Below, one piece after another: positions 1-8,459 of a stretch of DNA of 60,509 nucleotides. Under the pieces are notes generated by a model that saw only the letters and a program-made list of their open reading frames with translations, did not search any database and was not told the origin of the DNA. Position 1 is the stretch's first letter. The number at the start of each line of letters is the position of its first letter. The translations under genes and the position numbers were made by a program. The DNA comes from an uncultured Verrucomicrobia subdivision 3 bacterium (lineage in GTDB: Bacteria; Verrucomicrobiota; Verrucomicrobiia; Limisphaerales; UBA11358): contig CAIQWB010000148.1 of assembly GCA_903875465.1 (NCBI GenBank), positions 1-60,509 on the forward strand. The letters run 5' to 3'.

Positions 1-909
1 CTGGCCGCCCTCGACGCCGGGGCGGTGCACGTTCAAGGCACCATTAATGGCTATGGCGAGCGCACGGGCAATTGCAACCTCACCAGCATCATCCCGCTGG
101 TGCATTTTAAGCAGAAGAAGACCTGTGTCCCGGCGAAATCACTGCCCAAGTTGAAGGAACTTTCCTTGTTCGTGGATACAGTGGCCAATTTCCGCCATAA
201 TCCACGGATGCCCTGGGTGGGGTCGGCCGCCTTTGCCCACAAAGGCGGAACCCATGTGAACGCCGTGCAGAAACTGGCCTCCAGCTACGAGCACATTAAT
301 CCCGAGAGCGTGGGCAACCAGCGCAATGTGCTCATCAGCGACCTGGCCGGGCGCAGCAATATTGTGATGAAGGCCCAGGAACTGGGCGTCAAGCTGACGA
401 ACGACACGCCAGAATTGCGGGCCATTTTGGAGGCCATCAAGTTGCGCGAGCATGAAGGCTATGAATATGAGGCCGCCGAGGCTTCCATGGCCCTGATTAT
501 CCGCAATACACTGGATAAGCATCCGGCCCCGAAATTCACCGTGGAAGCGTACCATGTTTCCATGCGCCGGGACCTTAAAGAGTCCATTTGCGAAGCCACC
601 CTCAAGGCACGGGTGGGCAACACCGTCCATCATGAAGTGGCCGAAGGCGACGGACCCGTAAATGCCCTGGATGGAGCCCTGCGCGCCGCCTTGGTGAAGT
701 CCTATCCCAAATTAAAAAATATTTCCCTCACGGATTACAAGGTGCGGATTCTGGATGGCATCGCCGGCACAGCCGCCCGCACGCGGGTGCTGATCACCTC
801 CACGGATGGCAAACGTGAATGGGGCACGGTGGGGGTGAGCGAAAACATCATCGAGGCAAGCTTGCAGGCCCTGGTCGATTCGATGGAGTATGCTTTGTTG
901 AAAAAGTAA
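1..909 (+). CDS. cimA: (R)-citramalate synthase, C-terminal part (5' end outside window)
   Basis: The reading frame is open from base 1, so the gene starts upstream; 302 codons are visible. It would condense pyruvate and acetyl-CoA to citramalate, the first step of the threonine-independent isoleucine route, in the cytoplasm. The visible part begins in the end of the HMGL-like TIM barrel (HVQGTINGYGERTGNCNL, with the asparagine/cysteine signature of the family), followed by FAHKGGTHVNAV and the linker SVGNQRNVLISDLAGRSN that is typical of CimA rather than LeuA. The remainder is the C-terminal allosteric (LeuA_dimer-like) domain. The citramalate rather than isopropylmalate assignment is by motif recognition. 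The end is followed by about 100 bp without a gene. Confidence 0.88.
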   Translation: MAALDAGAVHVQGTINGYGERTGNCNLTSIIPLVHFKQKKTCVPAKSLPKLKELSLFVDTVANFRHNPRMPWVGSAAFAHKGGTHVNAVQKLASSYEHINPESVGNQRNVLISDLAGRSNIVMKAQELGVKLTNDTPELRAILEAIKLREHEGYEYEAAEASMALIIRNTLDKHPAPKFTVEAYHVSMRRDLKESICEATLKARVGNTVHHEVAEGDGPVNALDGALRAALVKSYPKLKNISLTDYKVRILDGIAGTAARTRVLITSTDGKREWGTVGVSENIIEASLQALVDSMEYALLKK

Positions 910-1014
910 TTAATTTCGGAGTTCGGGATTAGAGTATCGTCTAAACGAAAGTTTGCCAGCCGTGATGTGGCCGGATAAATCCGCAGGCGGCCTTCGCCTC
1001 CCGGAAATGAAACC

Positions 1015-1515
1015 ATGCATTTTCGGGATCTAACTGAAGCGCAAATTCTCGCCCTGGCCGTCACGGCTGAGGAGGAGGAGGATAACCGCATTTACCGCGA
1101 TTTTGCCGAGGGGGACCGGAAAGATTACCCAGCCACGGCCGCACTGTATACCATATTGGGCGGCGAGGAGAACGGCCACCGGCACCGGCTCATCACCCTG
1201 TATCAAACCCGGTTTGGCAACCACATCCCACTCATCCGCCCGCAGGATGGCACACGCTTCAGCGTCCGCCGCCCCTCCTGGCTGGCCGTCGCCCTGGGCC
1301 CCCAGCGGGCCTGTGAGGAGGCCGCCCTCATGGAAATCGAAGCGCACCGCGCCGGTGAAAATCTCGTTTTGGACAATGAGGTTGCGGCACTGCAAACCCC
1401 GGATTTGCTGGCAGTTATTCAACACCGCTTTAACATTGACTCTCGCAAATTGACGTTGGAAAGTATTAACCTATGTTTTTCCGGACAAGTCTGGTCGCCC
1501 TGGCAGCGTGGTTAA
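1015..1515 (+). pseudogene. Truncated ferritin-like/erythrin protein (MbfA N-terminal domain only)
   Basis: Residues 1 to about 115 match the N-terminal ferritin-like domain of membrane-bound ferritin/VIT-type proteins (MbfA): FRDLTEAQILALA, EEEEDNRIYRDFAEG, ENGHRHRLITLY and LMEIEAHR carry the expected Glu and His metal ligands. In the family this domain continues through another helix into a VIT1-like membrane transporter domain of about 170 residues. Here the similarity stops just after the last EAHR motif. The frame then runs about 50 residues through unrelated sequence and into the start of the next gene, which it overlaps by 43 bp. No membrane domain is found downstream in any frame. It is either a remnant or a soluble iron-binding fragment that still makes protein. 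Confidence 0.6.
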
Positions 1516-2324
1516 GCACCGCCTGTTTTTGCCAGGCTATTCCCAACACCATCTACCTCAGTTCGCTCGACTCCGCCGGGCATTTGCGTTGGCAGAACAC
1601 AACCACTGCAGCGTTTACGGAACCAGTTTCGAACGCGGTCTACCAGGTGCAAGCCACCACTAATTTGCTTCAGCCATGGACTCCCTTGCCCGGCTTTACT
1701 TCAGTCCACGCTTCCAACCTCACCGTCAGCGTTCAGGTGCCCACCAATAACTCCACAACATGCTTTTACCGGGTCGCCCTTTTAACTCGCATATTAGCCG
1801 ATTCAACTGCCGATTTCAGTGGGGTTCAGGGCAGCAACAACTGGTATTATGGCTATTACGACGGCACCTCGACCACCCCCTTCACTACCGGCGACTTTAA
1901 GCCCATGACGAATTTTTTGGCGGCGGGGGCCGGGGCCTTTGGGGACGCCTGGTTTGCTTCTCCAGGGAACGTTTGGACCTCCTTGTGGGCCATCGGCGGT
2001 CATCCCAACGGCGTGACCACCAGCGGTGGTCGCGAACAAGTGAACCAGTGGTCCGTCCGGCGCTGGGTGAGTCCCGTGTCCGGCACGATTCATATTTACG
2101 GTGCGCTGGTTGATTTGAATGCCGGTGCCGGAAACGGTGTGATTGGCCATTGCATGATTGATGGCGTGGAAGTTTCCTCTTATGTCATCAACGATGGTGG
2201 GCATGCTGATTTTGTTTTTGATGCCACCGTTCGCATTGGCTCATTGGTAGACCTGGCCATTGACCCGCGGGAAAACTGGGATGTGGCTGACTCCTCCGCT
2301 TTCTACGTGACCATCAGCCAATAG
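1473..2324 (+). CDS. Secreted protein with FYR module and YYGYYDG-type beta domain
   Basis: A 283-aa exported protein. Residues 1-22 form a signal peptide (hydrophobic stretch, cut near CQA-IP). Residues about 40-102 resemble the verrucomicrobial module seen also at the ends of the multicopper oxidase and the FG-GAP protein in this window (YQVQATTNLL..PW..P, ending CFYRV). Residues about 110-283 form a predicted all-beta, jelly-roll-like domain containing NNWYYGYYDG, a motif found in secreted proteins of several phyla, where it is often attached to carbohydrate-related proteins. No catalytic motif is visible. The start ATG lies inside the 3' end of the preceding truncated frame. The role may be surface or glycan binding, but this is unproven. 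Confidence 0.7.
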   Translation: MFFRTSLVALAAWLSTACFCQAIPNTIYLSSLDSAGHLRWQNTTTAAFTEPVSNAVYQVQATTNLLQPWTPLPGFTSVHASNLTVSVQVPTNNSTTCFYRVALLTRILADSTADFSGVQGSNNWYYGYYDGTSTTPFTTGDFKPMTNFLAAGAGAFGDAWFASPGNVWTSLWAIGGHPNGVTTSGGREQVNQWSVRRWVSPVSGTIHIYGALVDLNAGAGNGVIGHCMIDGVEVSSYVINDGGHADFVFDATVRIGSLVDLAIDPRENWDVADSSAFYVTISQ

Positions 2325-2498
2325 CGGCGGCTGTGTTATGCTTGCAACGGACGTCATCGGGTTATGCCCAAACCCGGACCAAGGCCTTCACCCCGCCTGA
2401 ACGCCCCCCCCAAAGCAGGGTTCAATCATTCGCCAACCAGTTGGCTTTCAAGTCTTTAAAATAAACACACATGAAGTTTGAGCCTTTACCAAAAACCC

Positions 2499-3014
2499 TC
2501 ACTTCCGCTTCTCAATGCATTTAAGATCTTCAGCCAGAAACTGGGTGACATCCTTGAACCGCGCCACATTTTCCGGATTCACTTCCATCAAGGTTTGATG
2601 TGCTTGCAAACTCGTCCGTGTAATCTCCTCATGGGTGGGCTGGGATGCTTCCGGGGTGCAGGCTTTTACTACCCCGGGCAATTCCAAAGGCTCATTGACC
2701 ACCCGGAATAAATGCAATGCCCCCAAGTTTTCCAGCAATTCCCCCACCCGCGCATTGAGGTTGTACAGTTCAATACCTTTTTCACCATCCGGATTAAGCT
2801 TCATGCCAAAGCCCGCGAGCACGCCCAGAAAGGTGCTGTCCATCAAAACGCATTCCGCCAGATCGAGCATAAAATGCCTGTAGCCCTTTTGCGCCAGTTC
2901 CTGCAGGAGCGTCTTGAAATCGGGACTGGAGCTGAAATTGGCCCGGCCGGCGATCTTGATGCAGGCAAAGTCCTTGCCAACGAGCACGAGTAAATTTGCA
3001 GAGGGCAGCGGCAT
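2499..3014 (-). CDS. STAS-domain protein (anti-sigma factor antagonist-like)
   Basis: A 171-aa protein. The first ~110 residues are a STAS domain: beta strand ACIKIAGRANFSSS, then FMLDLAECVLMDSTFLGVLAG, where S60 in the MDST motif sits at the position phosphorylated in SpoIIAA/RsbV-type antagonists. The tail of about 60 residues (from VKACTPEAS) is extra compared with minimal antagonists. It would act in a partner-switching pathway controlling a sigma factor or an output protein. No anti-sigma kinase lies beside it. It is third in a minus-strand operon, 21 bp after holA, so it may be cotranscribed with BFN and holA. The partner is unknown. Confidence 0.8.
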   Translation of the reverse strand: MPLPSANLLVLVGKDFACIKIAGRANFSSSPDFKTLLQELAQKGYRHFMLDLAECVLMDSTFLGVLAGFGMKLNPDGEKGIELYNLNARVGELLENLGALHLFRVVNEPLELPGVVKACTPEASQPTHEEITRTSLQAHQTLMEVNPENVARFKDVTQFLAEDLKCIEKRK

Positions 3015-3035
3015 GTGATGAATAACAGGTTGAGC

Positions 3036-4172
3036 TTAGGCGGCGGCCGCCTGCGGGGCAATGATTTGAACCAAAGTTTGCTGCAAGACCAGCGCCTCAT
3101 CCAGGCCGCTGGACACCAGTCGCAAATTGCATTTTAAAAGCAAATCCATGGCCCTAATTAATTCTTTCTGCGAGTATTTTTTGGCCTGTGGCAGGGCTTT
3201 GTAAAGAATATAAGGATTCAGGGCGAGCGGGTTAAAGCGTTTGTCCGCCGGCACCTTGTCGGCTGGCACACGCTCCAATTGCGTTTTGAAACGGGTGTAA
3301 TCCGCCTCCGCCTTGATCCAACCTTCGTTCAACATTTCCTTGAGCAACAGCATGGCCCGAACTTTGCCGATCAAGCCATATAGCAGGCCAATCTCCGATC
3401 GCCCCTTGTCAAACTTCATTTCCCACAGTTCCTCATCCAAACGCCGCAGCAACCGGGGCAAATCGCGATCCCCCAGCGCATCCCCCAGGGCAAATGCCCG
3501 GGCCGATTTGTTGCGCGAACAGATGGCCGCCACATCAGAAAATTCAATGCGCGGACGGTGCCCAACATAAAGCGCCAATTTTTCCACCTCCGTTTCCAGT
3601 TGCCGGGCATTGGGCCCCACCCGGCTGACCAATTCGCCCAGTGCCTCGTCGGAAATGTCCTTGTGGCGGGCGCGAAACCCATTGAGAGCCGCGCTTTCCG
3701 CACGGTTCACCCAGTCTTTGTCATCCACCGACCAGGCGGTGTAAGCTTCCACCCGGCCAAGCTTGTCGAGGGTCTTGTAAAAAGATTTGCGCTTGTCCAC
3801 CTTGCCCGCGCTGATAAGGAGCCGGATGTTTTGCCAGGCAAAGCCCTTCAATTCCTCGCCAAGGGCCGCCAGGCTTTCCGTAACTGCCTGGGCTGATGCC
3901 GCCCGTTCCTCGCCCAGAAAATTGCAATCCCGCAGCCATACCGCCTTGCCCGAACCAAAAAACGGCAGCGTTTGCAGCGCCTCCCGCAACCGGCCAAGAA
4001 TGCGCAACGCATCCCCACCATTCGTGGCCGTGCCTTCAATAATTTCGTGATCCATGCCCCCCAGCTCCGCGCACCATTGCTGATAGAGGTCGCGGGCGTG
4101 TTGTTTGACAGCGAATTCGTCGTCGCCGCAAAACAACACCAAGGGAGCAGACTTGGCCGGGGAAGAAGCCAT
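3036..4172 (-). CDS. holA: DNA polymerase III subunit delta
   Basis: A 378-aa HolA homologue, close to the usual 330-350 aa. The N-terminal AAA+-like domain begins LVLFCGDDEFAVKQHARDL. VWLRDCNFL and LLISAGKVDKRKSFYK correspond to the delta sensor regions, and VGPNARQLETEVEKLALY is the conserved delta motif before the C-terminal collar domain. Delta opens the beta clamp in the clamp-loader complex. Its ATG directly abuts the stop of the BFN gene (4173), so translation is probably coupled. STAS follows after 21 bp. Confidence 0.9.
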   Translation of the reverse strand: MASSPAKSAPLVLFCGDDEFAVKQHARDLYQQWCAELGGMDHEIIEGTATNGGDALRILGRLREALQTLPFFGSGKAVWLRDCNFLGEERAASAQAVTESLAALGEELKGFAWQNIRLLISAGKVDKRKSFYKTLDKLGRVEAYTAWSVDDKDWVNRAESAALNGFRARHKDISDEALGELVSRVGPNARQLETEVEKLALYVGHRPRIEFSDVAAICSRNKSARAFALGDALGDRDLPRLLRRLDEELWEMKFDKGRSEIGLLYGLIGKVRAMLLLKEMLNEGWIKAEADYTRFKTQLERVPADKVPADKRFNPLALNPYILYKALPQAKKYSQKELIRAMDLLLKCNLRLVSSGLDEALVLQQTLVQIIAPQAAAA

Positions 4173-4631
4173 TTAATCCGCCTCAGTGCCGGTTTCGTTG
4201 ATTTTGTTCAGGACCTCAGTCATGTCCTCCACCTGCTCAAAAAGCCGGGTGGTCACAAAAATTGGCTTTTTCTGGGCGGCGGCAATGGCCAGGCAATCGC
4301 TGGGGCGGGCATCCAGTTCCACAATTTTGCGCTCCGTGTGCAGTTCATTTTGCTGTTGGAGCACCAGCCGGGCAAAATAGGTGGAGCTTTTCAAATCCGT
4401 GATAATCACCCGTTCCACCGTGATGCCAAAGCCCTGAAAAATTCGATTGATCAAGTCATGGGTCAGCGGCCGTTCCTTGGGAGTGTCATGGAGAAACATG
4501 CGGATTACCGCCCCCATTTGGGGTTCCACCTGGATGACAAATACTTTTTCCTCATTTCCCACGAACAAGGCGCAGCCGCTGTTCGCCGGGAGAATGCCGC
4601 GAATTTGTACCTGCATCACGTCGTTCTTCAT
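4173..4631 (-). CDS. Bifunctional nuclease (BFN/DUF151) domain protein
   Basis: A 152-aa protein covering the single DUF151/BFN domain: IRGILPANSGCALFVGNEEKVFVIQVEPQMG, then VIITDLKSSTYFARLV and the hallmark ELDARPSDCLAIAAAQKKPIFV. Plant BFN1 members were reported to have RNase and DNase activity; the bacterial role is not established. First gene of the minus-strand operon BFN-holA-STAS. Upstream, 160 bp separate it from a divergent lipoprotein gene. Confidence 0.85.
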   Translation of the reverse strand: MKNDVMQVQIRGILPANSGCALFVGNEEKVFVIQVEPQMGAVIRMFLHDTPKERPLTHDLINRIFQGFGITVERVIITDLKSSTYFARLVLQQQNELHTERKIVELDARPSDCLAIAAAQKKPIFVTTRLFEQVEDMTEVLNKINETGTEAD

Positions 4632-4799
4632 GGAGTTAAATTAAGCCCGGGCGTTTCTAAAAACAAGTCCGGTGTGCAGCAAGTTTACTCCCCGGGCAGG
4701 CGGGGTGCGGCCGGCCGGGGGGCCGGGTAAAAGCCCGCCCGCATCACCAATTTAGCTTGGCATCGAACCGGCTGCCTGCGAACGTGACACCTGTTGCCA

Positions 4800-5312
4800 A
4801 TGAACTCGCTCCTGCTCCACCAACGGCCCACATTCCTGAATTGGGGCCTGAATCTCTTACTCTTTCTTGGTCTGGCGCTGACTGGTTGTGCGAGCCATCA
4901 AGCGGCCAAAGAAGCCCTGGCATATCATCTGGCCATCCAAAAGGTTTTGGACGCCCGGCAGGACATCCGGCAAATCATCAGCCATCCCCCGCGCACGGCA
5001 GAGGAAATCGCCGGCCCCGCCCAAGGCGACCCGGCAGCCACCATTTTCCGGGTGGCCGATTATGCTGAAAGACTGGCGGAAATTCAGTTAAAAGGCTGTC
5101 CGCCGGAGTTCACAGCGGTCTTCAGGAATTATGTGACTGCCTGGCAGGAACGAGCCGTCCTGACTCCCGAGCTGGAACTTCCCACCGCGCCTGCCAATCG
5201 TTTGCCGGGGGCTTCGCCAGCCAGCCGCCAGGGCGCCACGGCCACCGCCTGGCTGGCGGTGCAAAGGGTGGTGGAGAAATACGCGCAAAACCCGGGTGAC
5301 TCAAACTTTTAG
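4800..5312 (+). CDS. Small lipoprotein of unknown function
   Basis: A 170-aa protein with a signal peptide and lipobox LTGC (cysteine near residue 28), so it is probably membrane-anchored in the envelope. The mature part is mostly helical and Ala/Gln/Arg-rich (AYHLAIQKVLDARQDIRQII), with no catalytic motif I recognise; the C-terminal ~50 residues are Pro/Ala-rich. The ATG at 4800 is preferred over the in-frame TTG at 4794. No clear Shine-Dalgarno is visible. It lies divergent from the BFN operon and upstream of the copper module, but 168 bp separate it from the oxidase, so a functional link is not shown. Confidence 0.6.
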   Translation: MNSLLLHQRPTFLNWGLNLLLFLGLALTGCASHQAAKEALAYHLAIQKVLDARQDIRQIISHPPRTAEEIAGPAQGDPAATIFRVADYAERLAEIQLKGCPPEFTAVFRNYVTAWQERAVLTPELELPTAPANRLPGASPASRQGATATAWLAVQRVVEKYAQNPGDSNF

Positions 5313-5480
5313 CCGCGCGTGCCGGTTGGAACCCTCGCCGACGGCAAGCTCTGCCCGGCACTTGGCGGCGCTTGAATCCGCTGCCGGTCCGCCATGGCCG
5401 AAACGAAATCTGGCTTCACTTGTGCAATTTTTGCACAGCTTCATGCTGGCTTAAGGTTGGAAGGTTTATGTTGTCGGCAT

Positions 5481-7229
5481 ATGAAGCTACCCATCATACT
5501 CGCCTCCCTGATCACCGCCGCAGGCTCCGCCCTGGGCGTTCAAAGTTACACTCCGTTGTGGATTCCCCCCACCCTTACGGAGCCCACGTTTAACCTCAAC
5601 CTGCACGTGACCAACAAGTATTATCTCCCCGGCTCAAATACCATCACATATGCCTATAATGATGGTGATTTTTGGGGGCCAACGCTAATTATGACCAATG
5701 GGGACAACGTGCAGATCAACCTGACCAACAATCTCCCGGACACCACAACCACCCATTGGCATGGTTTGCACATCCCCGCCATCATGGATGGCGGCCCGCA
5801 TGAAACGATTCCCAAGGGGACCACTTGGTCCCCCACCTTCACCGTGCTCAACCGAGCTTCTACTTATTGGTATCACCCGCACCTGCATACCCTCACCCAA
5901 AATCATTTGGGCCATGGGGCCGGCGGATTCATCATTGTCAAGGATGCGCAGGAAGCCGCCCTGCCACTGCCCCGCACCTACGGCGTGGATGACGTCCCGC
6001 TGGTCCTTACCAGCCGTCGGTTTTACACCACCGCAGCCCAATTGAATCAGTTTAATGTGACCAATGGTGCGACCGGTTGTTCCTACGGGGATTATGAAAT
6101 GGTAAACGGCGTGATGAATTTTGGCACCACGAATGTCCAGGTTATTTTACCCCGGCAATATGTGCGCCTGCGCATTCTGAATGCGGAAATTGAGCGGGTT
6201 TACAACCTGGGTTTTAGCAACAACCTGACGTTTTACCAAATCGGCACGGACGGCGGGCTGGTGAATGCGCCAGTGCCGCTCACCCGCTTGGTCCTGGCCC
6301 CCGGGGAGCGCGCCGAAATCCTGCTTAACTTGAGCACCAATGCGGTGGGCTCCGCCGTGAATTTAATGGCCTTCAACTCCACCGCCTCCCTGGGGACCCA
6401 ACTGGCATTTGCCTTTCCCGGCCAGGAAACCGGCACCACCGGCCAGTTTGGCAGCCTGTTGAACAATATAAATTTCCAAATCCTGCATATCGTGGTGACC
6501 AATGCCACCACCAATCCCATCCTGGCGCTGCCCACCGTGCTCTGCACGAACTCTTTCCTGACTTCCGCCAATGTGACCAAGACCCGCACCATCACCCTTT
6601 CCGGCGGCCAGCCACCCTCCGGTGTGTTCGTGTTTGACTCCAGCCCCTTCAGCATCCACGTCGTCAATCAGTACGTCAGTTTGAATGCGGTGGAGCAATG
6701 GACCATCGTGAACAGCTCCATCTTCAGTCATGCCTTCCACATTCATGATGTGGAATTTACCCCGCTGTCACGCACGGGCAGTTCCAGTGTCATTACCGGC
6801 ATTCAGGCCTATGAACAAGGCTGGAAGGACACGATTTACATCCAACAAAACTCCACCGTGAGCTTCCTGGCCAAATTCGACAATTTTGCCAGCCCTTACA
6901 ATCCGTTCATGTATCACTGCCACATGATTGACCATGAGGACGAGGGCACCATGGCCCAGTTTGTGGTGCAGAACACCAACACCGCAGATTTGTATATAAC
7001 AAGCTGCACCCGCACCGGCACCAACCAGAGTGTCAGTCTGAACTTTAAAGCCACGCCGGGAACCACCTACCAGTTGCTGTTTTCCACGAACTTCACCACG
7101 GGGAGCTGGAACCCCGTTGCCACCGTCACCAGCGATGGCACCTCGGTCAATTATTTGGAGACCAATGCCAGCCGGCTGACCCTGTCCCGCGGTTTTTATC
7201 GGATCAATGAGCCGACCAATAATTACTAA
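5481..7229 (+). CDS. Secreted multicopper oxidase (CueO/laccase-like)
   Basis: A 582-aa exported three-domain cupredoxin oxidase. The ATG at 5481 gives a proper signal peptide (KLPIILASLITAAGSALG). Copper ligands are in the four family motifs: HWHG (domain 1), WYHPHLH, HAFHIHDVEF and HCHMIDHEDEGTM (domain 3). By analogy with CueO it would oxidise Cu(I) or organic substrates with O2 in the periplasm. At the type 1 axial position (CueO Met510) the residue here is Thr490, with a Met one residue later. After the oxidase, residues about 505-580 form an extra beta module ending GFYRI, shared with two other secreted proteins here. CusB follows after 6 bp, so this is the first gene of an MCO-cusB-cusA operon. 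Confidence 0.9.
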   Translation: MKLPIILASLITAAGSALGVQSYTPLWIPPTLTEPTFNLNLHVTNKYYLPGSNTITYAYNDGDFWGPTLIMTNGDNVQINLTNNLPDTTTTHWHGLHIPAIMDGGPHETIPKGTTWSPTFTVLNRASTYWYHPHLHTLTQNHLGHGAGGFIIVKDAQEAALPLPRTYGVDDVPLVLTSRRFYTTAAQLNQFNVTNGATGCSYGDYEMVNGVMNFGTTNVQVILPRQYVRLRILNAEIERVYNLGFSNNLTFYQIGTDGGLVNAPVPLTRLVLAPGERAEILLNLSTNAVGSAVNLMAFNSTASLGTQLAFAFPGQETGTTGQFGSLLNNINFQILHIVVTNATTNPILALPTVLCTNSFLTSANVTKTRTITLSGGQPPSGVFVFDSSPFSIHVVNQYVSLNAVEQWTIVNSSIFSHAFHIHDVEFTPLSRTGSSSVITGIQAYEQGWKDTIYIQQNSTVSFLAKFDNFASPYNPFMYHCHMIDHEDEGTMAQFVVQNTNTADLYITSCTRTGTNQSVSLNFKATPGTTYQLLFSTNFTTGSWNPVATVTSDGTSVNYLETNASRLTLSRGFYRINEPTNNY

Positions 7230-7235
7230 GCCCCC

Positions 7236-8459
7236 ATGAAAACCCCGATGTTACTGATGGCGGTGGTGGCCGGCGCCGCGGGCTGCCTGGCCGCCTGCTG
7301 GTGGCCCAGCGCTCCGGGACTGCGGCTGGCCACCGCCACGGCCGCCGAGTCACTGCCGGCCAGTTATCAATGTCCCATGCATCCCTGGGTGCAGGCGGCC
7401 CACGCCAGCCAATGCACCCTTTGCGGGATGAATCTGGTCGCGGCGCGGCGCCCGGCCACGCCATCGTCTGCCGGTCAACCCGGTCGCGAGCTGGTGGTGC
7501 TGGATGCCGCCACGGTTCCCGTGGCCGGCGTGCGGACCATGGCGGTGGCGGTCCGGCCATTATCCCGTACGCTGCGGGTATCCGGCCGGCTGGCCGAGGA
7601 TGAATCCCAGCACGGCATCCTTTGCGCGCCGGTAGAGGGCCGGATTGACGGACTGGCGATGAACTGCGCCGGCCAGGGTTTGCACACCCTGGAGCCGTTT
7701 GCCACCATTTTCAGCCGCACACTGTTACAGGCCGCCACGGCTTACCAAAAAGCCCTCCAAACCGGCGGTCCCGCGCTGACCGCTGCCACCGCGGTGCTGC
7801 TGCAGGATGGTTTGTCCCCCCTGCAAATCACCGCCATTCCCAACCGGCAACCGGAAGATATTCACTTTGGCCTGCTCGCCCAGCTTTCCGGCACGATCGT
7901 GAAAAGTTACGTCCATGAGGGCCAGTATGTCAGCAGAGGTCAAAAATTATTTGAACTCGCCGATTTCAGCCGCTTGTGGTTTGAATTCCCCGCCTACGAG
8001 CAGGATTTGCCCTGGTTGCACCGGGGCCAGATGGTGACCGTCACCGCCGCCACTCTGCCGGGAGTCAGTTACCGGGCAAAAATTGACTTTATCGAACCCA
8101 GCCTGGATGAAACCACCCACACCGCCATGGTCCGGGTGGTGGTGGAAAATCGCGACGGCCGGTTTCGCCATAACACCCTTGCGGAGGGCTCGGTGGAACT
8201 GGACGCGCCGGAGGTCCTGACCGTACCCCGCAGTGCCGTGCTCTGGCCGGGCGGATCACCGCGCGTCTATGTTGAGCAAACCACCGGCACCTACCAACCG
8301 CGCGAACTACAATTAGGGCGGGCCGGGGATTCCGACTGGGAAGTGCTCGCTGGTCTCAACGCGGGTGAGCGGGTCGTGGTGGCGGGCAACTTTTTGCTGG
8401 ACAGCCAGGCACAACTGGACCGCGAGGCTATGGGCACGGTTTCGGAAAATGCCCCATGA
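7236..8459 (+). CDS. cusB: Heavy-metal RND efflux periplasmic adaptor (CusB-like) with N-terminal metal-binding domain
   Basis: A 407-aa membrane-fusion protein. An N-terminal hydrophobic segment with Cys residues (GAAGCLAACWW) is either a signal anchor or a lipoprotein signal. Residues about 44-68 form a heavy-metal-binding domain (YQCPMHP and CTLCGMNL). The hairpin/lipoyl part (ILCAPVEGRIDGL, LLAQLSGTIVKSYVHEGQYVSRGQ) and the beta-barrel/membrane-proximal part (LTVPRSAVLWPGGSPRVYVE, LNAGERVVVAGNFLLDSQ) follow in the usual CusB order. It would link the CusA pump to an outer-membrane channel and hand over Cu(I)/Ag(I). The stop overlaps the cusA start (ATGA). No CusC/TolC-type gene is adjacent. 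Confidence 0.88.
   Translation: MKTPMLLMAVVAGAAGCLAACWWPSAPGLRLATATAAESLPASYQCPMHPWVQAAHASQCTLCGMNLVAARRPATPSSAGQPGRELVVLDAATVPVAGVRTMAVAVRPLSRTLRVSGRLAEDESQHGILCAPVEGRIDGLAMNCAGQGLHTLEPFATIFSRTLLQAATAYQKALQTGGPALTAATAVLLQDGLSPLQITAIPNRQPEDIHFGLLAQLSGTIVKSYVHEGQYVSRGQKLFELADFSRLWFEFPAYEQDLPWLHRGQMVTVTAATLPGVSYRAKIDFIEPSLDETTHTAMVRVVVENRDGRFRHNTLAEGSVELDAPEVLTVPRSAVLWPGGSPRVYVEQTTGTYQPRELQLGRAGDSDWEVLAGLNAGERVVVAGNFLLDSQAQLDREAMGTVSENAP

Noticed and set aside
1015-2324. A single gene split by a frameshift (ferritin-like plus secreted protein)
   Set aside because: The second frame has its own ATG and signal peptide, and the two parts belong to unrelated families.
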